A stretch of 19,544 bases of DNA from NCBI GenBank assembly GCA_016844625.1, contig JAERMN010000047.1, positions 1 through 19,544 on the forward strand, in the 5' to 3' direction. This document shows, one piece after another, positions 7,061-14,714 of the stretch; within the stretch, counting starts at the first letter, position 1; each line of letters starts with the position of its first letter. This DNA comes from Deltaproteobacteria bacterium (GTDB taxonomy: Bacteria > Desulfobacterota > Binatia > UBA9968). A model generated the notes under the pieces. That model was not told the origin of the DNA. It saw only the letters and a list, made by a program, of their open reading frames with translations, and did not search any database. The translations under genes and the position numbers were made by a program.

Positions 7061-8257
7061 CTAATCGTCGGCGAGATGAAAATATTTTACCGCGTTGCCG
7101 ACGGTCATTCGCCAAATCTCGTCTTCGGCGACGCCGGCGAAGTTTTCCGCGAGCACGCGGCGCGAATTGGGCCAGTCCGATTCGAGATGGGGAAAGTCAC
7201 TGGCCCACATTGCGTTATCAACGCCGACTTCGTGGCGTGCGATGCGCACGCCGATGGGATTGCGGTTAAAGCCCCAATAGACATGTTGCTTGGCGTAGTC
7301 GCTCGGCATGCGTTTCAACCGCGGCAGACCAAGAACGCGCTCGGCCCAGTATTGCTGGCGGCCGTATTCATTGTCCATCTGATCGAGCCAGTTGGGCACC
7401 CAGCCGATCTGCACTTCGGCGACGTAGATATTTAACTTCGGGAAGCGCTCGAACACGCCGCCCCAAATCATCTGCACGATTTGTTTACTGCCGCGAAAGC
7501 CGTACTTGTTGAAACGCTCGATGACGTCCGGCACATGATGCTCGGGATCGGGTTGCTTTGCATATTTGAAAGACTGGGCGTTGACCGCGACGGCTTGGGG
7601 GCCGCGGCTGCGCCGGGGAAAGCCGAATTCGACATGGATAGTCAGCGGCATGTCGAGATCGACGGCGGCGCTCCAGAAGCGATCGTCGGCCGCGGTCGGG
7701 TAACGGTTGCCGGCGGGAAAGTTATCGATGATGACCGCCTTGAGACCGATCTTTTTGCAGTGCGTCAATTCGGTTACGGCATCGACGATGTTGGTGATCG
7801 GAATCACGCCGACGCCGATCAGTCGCTCGGGCAAATGCGCGCAATAGTCTTCAGCTAGCCAATCGTTGTAGGCGCGCACGACTGATTTGTAAGCGTCGTC
7901 ATTGCGGATGCCGCGCCAGAAGCCCGGACCGACGTTGCCGGGAAATAACACTTCCGCATCGACCCCGTCTTTTTCCTGTTCGGTGAGGCGCTGTTCCGGC
8001 GAGCCGGTGCCCGGCGAGTTTTCATAATTCTCGCCAGGGAGAGGATCGAAGGGACGGCGTTCTTCGTAGGCCAAACCGCAGGAGATGTTCGAAATCAAGC
8101 GCTCGAGTGGCTGACCTTCCTGCAGCACTGCGAGCGTGCCGTCTTCCAAGGTGATCACTTTCGGCGCGCGGTCGCGAAACTTATCCGGCACGCGCTTGCA
8201 GTAACGGTCGGGACGGATTTCTAGGTGGGAATCGGCGGAAATGCATTGGTACTTCAT
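7061..8257 (-). CDS. Amidohydrolase family 2 metal-dependent hydrolase/decarboxylase
   Basis: 398 residues from ATG 8257, which has AAGGAG seven bases upstream; a TTG at 8317 is also open but lacks such a site and overlaps livF. The TIM-barrel amidohydrolase pattern includes the first-strand metal motif SADSHLEI (7-14, Asp9/His11), IGVGVIPITNIVDAV, the mid-barrel PLTIHVEFG with His208, and near the C-terminus MWASDFPHLESDWP with the likely catalytic Asp354 and His357. This group contains decarboxylases and C-C hydrolases of aromatic catabolism (ACMSD, gamma-resorcylate decarboxylase) along with many uncharacterised soil proteins carrying the same ASDFPH..SDWP end. Its place between livF and a gentisate-like dioxygenase suits a role on a ring-cleavage intermediate or an aromatic carboxylate. 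Exact reaction unknown. Confidence 0.85.
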   Translation of the reverse strand: MKYQCISADSHLEIRPDRYCKRVPDKFRDRAPKVITLEDGTLAVLQEGQPLERLISNISCGLAYEERRPFDPLPGENYENSPGTGSPEQRLTEQEKDGVDAEVLFPGNVGPGFWRGIRNDDAYKSVVRAYNDWLAEDYCAHLPERLIGVGVIPITNIVDAVTELTHCKKIGLKAVIIDNFPAGNRYPTAADDRFWSAAVDLDMPLTIHVEFGFPRRSRGPQAVAVNAQSFKYAKQPDPEHHVPDVIERFNKYGFRGSKQIVQMIWGGVFERFPKLNIYVAEVQIGWVPNWLDQMDNEYGRQQYWAERVLGLPRLKRMPSDYAKQHVYWGFNRNPIGVRIARHEVGVDNAMWASDFPHLESDWPNSRRVLAENFAGVAEDEIWRMTVGNAVKYFHLADD

Positions 8258-8313
8258 GGCTGTGCTCCTTCGCGGATTTTGCCGCCCTAAACTACTCTCG
8301 CCAGTGATAATAT

Positions 8314-9030
8314 TCAAATGCCCAGATGCTGTTGGAGTAAATCTGGCTGAGACTTCAATGCACCGCTACTTCCCTCGAAGACGACCCGGCCTTTGACGAG
8401 AATCACATTTCTGCCGGTGACAGCCGAGACGGCGGTAAAGTTCTTATCGACGATTATGGCGGCGATATCCGTTGCGCGAATCTTGCCGATGATGCGCCAT
8501 ATCTCTTTGGCGATGAGCGGGGCTAGTCCTTCAGTGGCTTCATCGAGAATTAACAAATGTGGATTCGTCATCAGGGCGCGGCCGATGGAGAGCATTTGCT
8601 GTTCGCCGCCTGACAGTTGTTGGCCGCCGTGGGCTAATCGCTCGGCGAGGCGAGGAAAAGTTTCGAGCACGCGTTCAAGGGTCCAGTAGATTTGCCCATT
8701 GATTCCTGGACCCGCGGCCATGATGAGATTTTCTTTGACGGATAAATTGGCAAAGATGCCGCGCCCTTCAGGAACATAGGCTATGCCTTGACGCGCGATC
8801 AGATGAGGCGCGGCGCCGGTCATCAGTTTGCCATTGATTCTCACTTCACCGCGGCGCGGCGGCACGTGGCCGAGGAGGGTGCGAATCAGCGTGGTCTTGC
8901 CCATGCCATTTCGGCCCATCAAGCCAATCGCTTCGCCGGCGTGAATCGAGAAGTCGACGCCGTGCAGGATATGGCTGGCGCCATAATAGGTGTCGAGCGC
9001 ACGGGCTTCGATGATCGGCGTATCAGTCAT
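8314..9030 (-). CDS. livF: Branched-chain/aromatic-acid ABC transporter ATP-binding protein LivF
   Basis: 238 residues. ABC ATPase motifs in order: Walker A GRNGMGKTT (39-47), Q-loop region YVPEGRGIFANLSVKEN (85-101), signature LSGGEQQ (139-145) and Walker B LLILDEATEGL (159-169). VPEGRGIF is characteristic of LivF. The segment where other ABC ATPases have the switch His reads IIVDKNF (192-198); LivF proteins often have Glu-Gln-Asn here, so lack of His is normal for the subfamily while Asp-Lys is unusual. Its ATG overlaps the livG stop by one base (TAATG), so translation is coupled. It works with LivG on the LivHM permease in the inner membrane. Confidence 0.93.
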   Translation of the reverse strand: MTDTPIIEARALDTYYGASHILHGVDFSIHAGEAIGLMGRNGMGKTTLIRTLLGHVPPRRGEVRINGKLMTGAAPHLIARQGIAYVPEGRGIFANLSVKENLIMAAGPGINGQIYWTLERVLETFPRLAERLAHGGQQLSGGEQQMLSIGRALMTNPHLLILDEATEGLAPLIAKEIWRIIGKIRATDIAAIIVDKNFTAVSAVTGRNVILVKGRVVFEGSSGALKSQPDLLQQHLGI

Positions 9031-9785
9031 TACGCGTCGTCCATTATGCCGAGATAAGCGGCCTGCACCTCACGGTTGGCACGGATTTCCGCAGGAGATC
9101 CGGAGGCGAGAATTTTGCCGTCGACCATCACGGTTAGAACTTTGGCTAACTGGAACACCGCGTCCATGTCATGCTCGACCAGCAGGACGGCGTGAGTCTC
9201 GGCGAGTTTTCGGATGAGCTCGACCATTTTTATCGATTCTTCCGCGCCCATGCCGGCGAGCGGTTCGTCAAGCAAAAGCAATTCTGGTCCGGTGGCAAGA
9301 CACATGGCGATCTCCAACTGGCGTTGCTCGCCATGGCTGAGCGCGAGGGCTATCTCTTGAGCGCGGTCGGTGAGACCGACGGCGTCCAGGGCACGTTGGC
9401 CAGTCTGCATCGTGCCTTCGTAAGACAACGCGTCGCGAACCCAATTGAAAGGCCGTGGGTCGCGCGATTGCGCCGCCAAGCGGCAGTTTTCCAGCGCACT
9501 GAAGCTCGGAAAAATATTGGTCTTCTGGTAGCTGCGACCGATACCTAAGCGCGAACGCTTTTCGGCGGCGAGGTGAGTCAAGTCATCGCCGCGAAAACGA
9601 ATCGCGCCGGCGCTCGGTTTCAGATCACCGGAAAGCAAATTGATCAACGTGGTCTTACCGGCGCCGTTGGGGCCGATGATTGCATGCAGCTCGCCGATTT
9701 TCACCTCCAGCGAAACGTTTTCCACGGCGGCGAGACCGCCGAAGTGTTTCGTCAAGTCTCGGATTGAAAGGATCGCTTCAGTCAT
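9030..9785 (-). CDS. livG: Branched-chain/aromatic-acid ABC transporter ATP-binding protein LivG
   Basis: 251 residues from ATG 9785; AGGGA lies eight bases before this ATG, while the alternative ATG at 9791 is only two bases from it. Walker A GPNGAGKTT (38-46), SYQKTNIFPSFSALEN at the Q-loop, signature LSHGEQ (149-154), Walker B LLLLDEP (169-175) and switch His in LLVEHDMD (His205). The LAGMGAEE and HDMDAVFQLA blocks are typical of LivG. It overlaps the end of livM by eight bases and livF by one, a tightly packed Liv cassette. Confidence 0.93.
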   Translation of the reverse strand: MTEAILSIRDLTKHFGGLAAVENVSLEVKIGELHAIIGPNGAGKTTLINLLSGDLKPSAGAIRFRGDDLTHLAAEKRSRLGIGRSYQKTNIFPSFSALENCRLAAQSRDPRPFNWVRDALSYEGTMQTGQRALDAVGLTDRAQEIALALSHGEQRQLEIAMCLATGPELLLLDEPLAGMGAEESIKMVELIRKLAETHAVLLVEHDMDAVFQLAKVLTVMVDGKILASGSPAEIRANREVQAAYLGIMDDA

Positions 9786-10785
9786 CGGCATCGTCCCTGG
9801 CTAATGCCCGTGAGTAACCCTGTCGGCGCAAGAGGACATCGACGAAGCCACCGATTCCGTGAGGTAACGCGAGAACGATCAGCACGATCAAACTTCCCAT
9901 CGCGAGCTGCCAATGCTTAGCGTAATCGCCGAAGAATGCCTGTGCTGAGAGAAATTCTTGTAACAAGACGTATGCCGCCGCCCCGATGACTGCGCCATGG
10001 AGCCGGCCCATGCCGCCGAGGATGACCATCATCAGTACGACGCCCGACTGATGCCAGGCGAGAATTTCGGGGTTGACGAAACCGAATTGGCACGCCGCGA
10101 GATAGCCCGAGAGGCCCGCGATTGTTCCAGCGAGAACGAAAGCGCCAAGCTTGTAAGAAAAGACTGGGAAGCCGATGGAACGCATGCGTTGTTCGTTGAC
10201 ACGAATGCCGGCGAGTGCGCGGCCAAACGGCGCGTACAGCAAGTAATTCAAGAAAACATAGACGACGCTGAGCAGGATCAGCGCGAGATAGAAGAACTGC
10301 ACGGGACTTTCAAGATCGAGGGGTTTGAATCCACCGATGGTCATTTCCGGCCGGACGGCGATGTAAATGCCGTCCGAGCCGCCGCCGAGTTTGGTGTCGT
10401 GGAAAATCGCATAGAGCATTTGCGCGAAAGCGAGCGTAACCATGATGAAATAGATTCCAGTAGTGCGCACGACCAGAAAGCCGATGACGAGCGCGGTTAT
10501 GGCAGTGACGATCAGCGCTGCGGGCAGGGTGAGCCAGAGATTGGCTGCTTGGTATTTCGGTGCGATCAGCGCTAGCGCGTAAGCGGCGACGCCAAAGTAA
10601 GCGGCATGGCCAAAGCTCACCAACCCGGTGTGGCCAACGAGCAGATCAAGACTGAGCGCGAAGATTGCCATGATCATTATCTTGGCGCCGAGCTGGATAT
10701 AAAAAGTCGAGCCGGCTAACGGGAAGAGCGCCAGCACAAGCAGTGCGACGAACAGAACCGAGCGGGGCAAGGTGATGTGAGTCAC
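9778..10785 (-). CDS. livM: Branched-chain/aromatic-acid ABC transporter permease LivM
   Basis: 335 residues from GTG 10785, seven bases after the livH stop. A polytopic inner-membrane protein with about nine or ten hydrophobic segments. LivM marks include LDLLVGHTGLVSFGHAAYFGVAAY (about 46-69, split across the second and third helices) and the cytoplasmic coupling loop ALAGIRVNEQRMRSIGFPV near 190-208. Pairs with LivH to form the translocation path. The C-terminus is a short Arg/Asp-rich tail overlapping livG. Confidence 0.93.
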   Translation of the reverse strand: MTHITLPRSVLFVALLVLALFPLAGSTFYIQLGAKIMIMAIFALSLDLLVGHTGLVSFGHAAYFGVAAYALALIAPKYQAANLWLTLPAALIVTAITALVIGFLVVRTTGIYFIMVTLAFAQMLYAIFHDTKLGGGSDGIYIAVRPEMTIGGFKPLDLESPVQFFYLALILLSVVYVFLNYLLYAPFGRALAGIRVNEQRMRSIGFPVFSYKLGAFVLAGTIAGLSGYLAACQFGFVNPEILAWHQSGVVLMMVILGGMGRLHGAVIGAAAYVLLQEFLSAQAFFGDYAKHWQLAMGSLIVLIVLALPHGIGGFVDVLLRRQGYSRALARDDADD

Positions 10786-10792
10786 GGCGCGG

Positions 10793-11650
10793 TTACGGTT
10801 TATTAGCCAACCCTTGAGGACGCCACAAGAGGACGACAGCCATCAAGAGATAGATCGCGACGCCGGAATACTCCGGCGCGAGCACCTTGCCGAGCGTGTC
10901 GGCGAGACCGATTAAAAGAGACGCGATCATGGCACCGTTGATCGAACCGATGCCGCCGATGACAACGACGACGAAGCAGATAATCAGAATATGATTGCCC
11001 ATGCCCGGCGCGACGGAAGTGATCGGCGCGGCGATGGCGCCGGCGAACGCCGCCAACGCCATGCCGACGGCGAAGACCAGCGCGAAGAGCAAAGGCATAT
11101 TGACGCCGAGCGACGCGGCCATTTCACGATTGCTGTTGCCGGCGCGGATCATCATGCCGATGCGGGTTTTTTGAATTACGAAGTACATGACGCCGGCGAT
11201 AGTAAGGCAAACCCCGGTGATGAAAAGCCGGTAGATTGGATAGGACAAGGTCTCAGTGAGAGGAATGGAATAGTTTAAAATTGCCGGCACGGCGACGCCG
11301 TGCACGTCGTTGCCGAAAAGGATACTGCGAAGTTCCTCAAAGATCAGAATCAGGCCGAAGGTGAGCAGTACTTGGTAGAGATGATCGCGCTTATACAATC
11401 GGCGAATGATCGTGGTCTCAAGCAAGAGCCCGATGGCGAAGGCGATGACGATTCCGATCGGCAGCGCGAGCGACAAACTGCCGGTCGCGCTGGCGAGCCA
11501 GTAGGCGAGATAGGCGCCGACCATGTAGAAGCTGCCATGGGCGAGATTGATCACGCCCATGATGCCGAAGATCAAGGTCAAACCGCTGGCGAGGAGAAAG
11601 AGCAGCAGGCCGTACTGGACGGCGTTCAGTAGCTGGATCAGGTAAAACAT
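10793..11650 (-). CDS. livH: Branched-chain/aromatic-acid ABC transporter permease LivH
   Basis: 285 residues from ATG 11650 (MFYLIQLLNAVQYG). The frame remains open to 11998, but the upstream part translates repeats and antisense of the binding-protein gene, so the internal ATG is taken. LivH marks are FGIMGVINLAHGSFYMVGAY (about 28-47) and the coupling loop TRIGMMIRAGNSNREMAASLGVN. About eight transmembrane segments. The ribosome site is weak (only GAG about 12 bases upstream). The gene is separated from the binding-protein gene by 199 bases of hairpins, a common arrangement where the binding protein is made in excess over the membrane parts. Confidence 0.92.
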   Translation of the reverse strand: MFYLIQLLNAVQYGLLLFLLASGLTLIFGIMGVINLAHGSFYMVGAYLAYWLASATGSLSLALPIGIVIAFAIGLLLETTIIRRLYKRDHLYQVLLTFGLILIFEELRSILFGNDVHGVAVPAILNYSIPLTETLSYPIYRLFITGVCLTIAGVMYFVIQKTRIGMMIRAGNSNREMAASLGVNMPLLFALVFAVGMALAAFAGAIAAPITSVAPGMGNHILIICFVVVVIGGIGSINGAMIASLLIGLADTLGKVLAPEYSGVAIYLLMAVVLLWRPQGLANKP

Positions 11651-11661
11651 CGCCGAGGACT

Positions 11662-11733
11662 CGTTCCAATCGTTCCAATTACTAGGTTGTGATTTCTGCG
11701 TCAGGCGATTGGAACGGCTTGAACGATTGGAAC
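11662..11733. repeat. Inverted ATTGGAACG repeats
   Basis: Two tandem copies of CGTTCCAAT (11662-11670, 11671-11679) face two copies of the reverse complement (within 11706-11716 and 11724-11733), about 25 bases apart, forming a cloverleaf-prone palindrome in the gap between the Liv binding-protein gene and livH. Short dispersed intergenic repeat type; function unknown. Confidence 0.65.
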
Positions 11734-11751
11734 AGTTTGAATCTAATATTC

Positions 11752-11769
11752 CCCGCAGCTTGCTGCGGG
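11752..11769 (-). terminator. GC-rich hairpin 2 after the Liv binding-protein gene
   Basis: CCCGCAG (11752-11758) pairs with CTGCGGG (11763-11769) around a four-base loop, with C-G pairing able to shorten the loop further. On the transcribed minus strand the stem is followed by a short T-bearing stretch rather than a strong U-run, so it is better viewed as an attenuating or message-stabilising stem than a full terminator. Confidence 0.45.
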
Positions 11770-11787
11770 CACCATCAAATGGGGAAT

Positions 11788-11813
11788 CCAAAGGGGGCGA
11801 GCATCCCCTTTGG
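11788..11813 (-). terminator. Perfect 9-bp hairpin 1 after the Liv binding-protein gene
   Basis: CCAAAGGGG (11788-11796) and CCCCTTTGG (11805-11813) form a perfect stem with an eight-base loop, about 37 bases downstream of the TAG stop at 11850. It likely limits readthrough from the binding-protein gene into livHMGF or protects its 3' end. Confidence 0.5.
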
Positions 11814-11849
11814 TCGCCTGCGGGGTTAATACCGGCGGCAGCGCCGCCG

Positions 11850-13025
11850 CTAGAGTTTGCATCCCCGCGCCGGGTCGGCCAGCGCTTTGTGGGCGATACT
11901 GACGAAGCGGTTTTCTTTGCCGACCACTTTGCGCAGATAAATGTCTTGGATCGGGTTGTGCGCTTTCGACATGATCCAGGCGCCGCGCGGACTGTCAATC
12001 TTGGCTTTCTCCATGGCGGCGATCAATTCTTTGCGCTTGGTAATGTCGCCTTTGACCCCTTCGACGCCGGCGGCAAGCAGCAAGCCGGCGTCGAAGCCTT
12101 GCACGGCGTAAACATCGGGTTCAGAGGTATAAGCTTTGCGATAGGCGGCGCGAAACTCACGATCCCGTTTTGTGTTCAGGCCGTCGGCGTAGTGCAGCGT
12201 AGTTTCCAGGCCCTCGGCGGCATTGTCCACCGCGTCGAGCACGCCGTCGGTGAGAAAGCCCGAGCCGTAGAGTGGAATGGTTTTTCGCAGTCCGGCGGCG
12301 GCGTAATCTTTGATGAGCTTCGCGGCGCCGGCGCCAGCGAAAAAGACAAACACTGCGTCCGGTTTGATCGACGCGATTTCCGTCAGCAGCGCTTGGAACT
12401 CGGCATTGGGAAAAGGAATCCATAGACCGCGCACCGTCTTGCCGCCGGCTTTGATGAAGCCTTCCGTGAATCCGCCGATCGCTTCTTCACCCGCGCCGTA
12501 CTTCCAAGCGAGAGAAACGACGTTACGAATGCCGCGATCGGCGAGCACCTTACCCATCGGGTAAGACGGCTGCCAGTTCGAAAACGACGTGCGGAAAATG
12601 TTCGGCGAACAGAGCGCCCCAGTGGCGGCGTCGAGCCCGGCGTTGGGGATGATCATCAGCGTATTGTTTTCCTTAGCGATCTTGACCATGCCCATCTGCA
12701 CGCCGCTGTGTACTGTGCCGACGAGCACGTCTACCTTGTCGCGCTGGACCAGCTTGTTGGTGTTCTCCGGCGCTTTGGACGGATCGGCTTCGTCGTCGAC
12801 GGTAAAGTATTCCAACTCTCGCCCGCCCAGTTTGCCGCCGCGTTCGCTAACGGCGAGCTTGAAACCGTTGGTGATGGCGACGCCCAGTTGGGCAAATGTG
12901 CCGGTATAGGGTAGCATCAGGCCGACACGGATTTTCTGCGCTTGGCCGAAGGCGATCTTTGGCAGTAGCGCGCCGGCGGTGAGCAGACTGGCTTGGGTTA
13001 GAAAATGGCGGCGATTCAAGTTCAC
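11850..13025 (-). CDS. Liv-type ABC transporter substrate-binding protein with Tat signal
   Basis: 391 residues from GTG 13025, which has GGAGG five bases upstream. The N-terminus MNLNRRHFLTQASLLTAGALLP carries a twin-arginine motif (RRHFL) and a modest hydrophobic core, ending near AFGQAQ, so export by the Tat system is likely. The rest is a Peripla_BP_6/Leu-Ile-Val-binding fold: KIRVGLMLPYTGTFAQLG, VDDEADPSKAPENTNKLVQRDKVDVLVG, then FRTSFSNWQPSYPMG, and a C-terminal DPARGCKL found in many aromatic-acid-associated members. It lies 49 bases after the CoA-ligase gene and upstream of livHMGF, so it is the receptor of that importer. The ligand may be an aromatic acid rather than leucine, judged from context. 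Confidence 0.9.
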   Translation of the reverse strand: MNLNRRHFLTQASLLTAGALLPKIAFGQAQKIRVGLMLPYTGTFAQLGVAITNGFKLAVSERGGKLGGRELEYFTVDDEADPSKAPENTNKLVQRDKVDVLVGTVHSGVQMGMVKIAKENNTLMIIPNAGLDAATGALCSPNIFRTSFSNWQPSYPMGKVLADRGIRNVVSLAWKYGAGEEAIGGFTEGFIKAGGKTVRGLWIPFPNAEFQALLTEIASIKPDAVFVFFAGAGAAKLIKDYAAAGLRKTIPLYGSGFLTDGVLDAVDNAAEGLETTLHYADGLNTKRDREFRAAYRKAYTSEPDVYAVQGFDAGLLLAAGVEGVKGDITKRKELIAAMEKAKIDSPRGAWIMSKAHNPIQDIYLRKVVGKENRFVSIAHKALADPARGCKL

Positions 13026-13074
13026 TGTTTCCTCCAATTGGATCAATACTGTTCTGACAAATACGAATGAGATT

Positions 13075-14619
13075 TCAAGCGCGCAGCTTGAAGCGCTGGA
13101 TTTTCCCGGTGGCGGTCTTCGGCAGCTCGGCGACGAACTCGATCCAGCGCGGATACTTGTAGGGCGCGAGATGGGCTTTGACATGTTGCTGCAACGCGGC
13201 GCTGAGCTCGGCTGACTGCGGCACGTTGGGCCGCAGCACGACGTAGGCTTTCGGTTTAGTCAGGCCGTTTTCATCGGCTTGGCCGACCACGGCGGCTTCA
13301 AGCACGGCGGCGTGTGACGCGAGCGCGGATTCGACTTCAAAGGGTGACACCCAAATGCCGCTGACTTTGAGCATGTCGTCGCCGCGGCCGCCGTAGCTGA
13401 AGTAACCGTCCGCGCTTTCGGTGTACTTATCGCCGCTCCTGGTCCACGGGCCGAGAAAAGTGTTGCGGCTTTTTTCGCGGTTGTTCCAATAAAACGCCGC
13501 GCTGGTTGGACCGGCAACTTGCAGCTCGCCGATCTCGCCTTTACGCACCGGCTTGCCTTCTTCGTCGAGGAGGCGAATGTCGTAGCCGGGCACGGGTTTT
13601 CCCGAAGTGCCGTAGCGATTATTATTGAGCTGGTTCGACAGAAAAATATGCAACATCTCAGTCGAACCGAGACCGTCGAGAATATCGACGCCGAAGTGTT
13701 CAGACCAACGCCGGCCAACGTCCGCCGGCAGTGCTTCACCCGCCGACGCGCAACGGCGTAAGTTCGACTCTGAGCGTTTCGGTAAATCGGCACTCGCCAA
13801 GAGTGCAGTGTACAGTGTCGGCACGCCGTAGAAGATCGTCGGCCGATATTCTTTTAAAATGCGGCAAACTGCCTGCGGCGTCGGCCGCTCGCTTAACAAA
13901 ATTGTCGTCGCGCCGACCGACAAGGGGAAACTCAGCGCATTGCCGAGGCCGTAGGCGAAAAATAGTTTGGCGGCGGAAAACACCACGTCATTTTCTTGGA
14001 TGCCGAGAATGGGCTGAGCGTAGAGCTCGGCGGTTTTGATCATGCTGGTTTGCACATGAACGACGCCTTTCGGCGTGCCCGTCGAGCCGGAGGAGTAAAG
14101 CCAAAAGCAAGCGTCATCGGCTCGGGTTGGCGCAGCGATGCATTCGTCTGAAGCTTGGGCCATCAAATCCGCTAGCAGGGGATGTGCCGATGCGTTCGCG
14201 CCGGAGACGACGACATGTTTGAGGAACGGCTGGTTAGTGAGAATCGGATTGAATACCGCCAGCAGCGGATCGGACACGATCAGCGCTTGGGCGCGGCTGT
14301 CGCGCAACATGAAATCGAAATCGTTGGTCGTCAGCAGCGTGTTGACCGCGATCGGCACCAGGCCGGCTTTGATCGCGCCGAGCAAGACCGCGGGAAAGTC
14401 GATGGTGTCGAGTAGGCAAACCATCACCCGGCTTTCGAGCGGCAAGCCGAGATCGGTGAGCGCGTTGGCGGCGCGATTGACGCGCGCGGCGAGCTCGGCG
14501 AAGCTGTAACTGCCAATCTCGTCGATGTAGGCGATCTTATCCGGCCGCGCGGCGAGATTGCGCTCGATCAGATCGACCGCGGCATTGTAATGCTGAAGCG
14601 TGGTCGGTTGGCCATCCAT
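13075..14619 (-). CDS. Benzoate-CoA ligase family protein (aryl acid activating AMP-dependent synthetase)
   Basis: 514 residues, no gaps against the expected family architecture. Motifs in order: NTLLTTNDFDFMLRDSRA (93-110), P-loop YSSGSTGTPKGVVH (175-188), KLFFAYGLGNALSFP (218-232), GLGSTEMLHIF (316-326), GRGDDMLKVSG (411-421) and the C-terminal catalytic Lys506 in PKTATGKIQRFKLR. FFAYGLGN and STEMLHIF are hallmark blocks of benzoate-CoA ligases and line the carboxylate/aryl pocket in that family, so an aromatic acid such as benzoate or a substituted benzoate is the expected substrate: acid + ATP + CoA to acyl-CoA + AMP + PPi. Followed closely by the Liv receptor and transporter, consistent with uptake coupled to CoA trapping. 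ATG 14619 is preceded by a duplicated GGAGAAC. Confidence 0.9.
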   Translation of the reverse strand: MDGQPTTLQHYNAAVDLIERNLAARPDKIAYIDEIGSYSFAELAARVNRAANALTDLGLPLESRVMVCLLDTIDFPAVLLGAIKAGLVPIAVNTLLTTNDFDFMLRDSRAQALIVSDPLLAVFNPILTNQPFLKHVVVSGANASAHPLLADLMAQASDECIAAPTRADDACFWLYSSGSTGTPKGVVHVQTSMIKTAELYAQPILGIQENDVVFSAAKLFFAYGLGNALSFPLSVGATTILLSERPTPQAVCRILKEYRPTIFYGVPTLYTALLASADLPKRSESNLRRCASAGEALPADVGRRWSEHFGVDILDGLGSTEMLHIFLSNQLNNNRYGTSGKPVPGYDIRLLDEEGKPVRKGEIGELQVAGPTSAAFYWNNREKSRNTFLGPWTRSGDKYTESADGYFSYGGRGDDMLKVSGIWVSPFEVESALASHAAVLEAAVVGQADENGLTKPKAYVVLRPNVPQSAELSAALQQHVKAHLAPYKYPRWIEFVAELPKTATGKIQRFKLRA

Positions 14620-14623
14620 AGAT

Positions 14624-14647
14624 AGATAGTTCTCCAGATAGTTCTCC
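14624..14647 (-). repeat. 12-bp tandem duplication carrying the ribosome site of the CoA-ligase gene
   Basis: On the minus strand GGAGAACTATCT occurs twice in direct succession, then ATCT and the ATG at 14619. Each copy brings a GGAG. The nearer GGAG is about 16 bases from the ATG by its first base (12-base spacing), rather distant for a standard site. A recent slippage event is likely. Confidence 0.75.
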
Positions 14648-14667
14648 GATCGCGTGCAGTTTGGTGT

Positions 14668-14696
14668 ATTTACTATGGAACCGGCGCTCCCAGCAA
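14668..14696 (-). promoter_or_regulatory. Possible promoter upstream of the CoA-ligase/Liv operon
   Basis: Minus strand TTGCTG (14691-14696), 17 bases, GTAAAT (14668-14673), in the 95-base gap after the TAXI-like gene. Both hexamers match only partly. It would give a leader of about 40 bases containing the duplicated ribosome site. Confidence 0.25.
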
Positions 14697-14714
14697 GCGG
14701 CGATTCGCCCTGAG

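Noticed and set aside
8258..8317. TTG start adding 20 residues to the amidohydrolase
   Set aside because: No ribosome site, overlaps the livF stop; the ATG at 8257 has AAGGAG at good spacing and gives the usual N-terminal strand with the metal motif.
9997..10575. 192-residue plus-strand frame opposite livM
   Set aside because: Acidic, featureless translation that mirrors livM codon structure; shadow of a clear membrane-protein gene.
11651..11998. N-terminal extension of LivH to 401 residues
   Set aside because: The extra part runs through intergenic repeats and antisense of the receptor gene; LivH proteins start at the MFYLIQLLN-type helix.
13026..13184. Extension of the Liv receptor upstream of its GTG
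   Set aside because: Overlaps the end of the CoA-ligase gene in another frame; the GTG at 13025 has an ideal ribosome site and yields a proper Tat signal.
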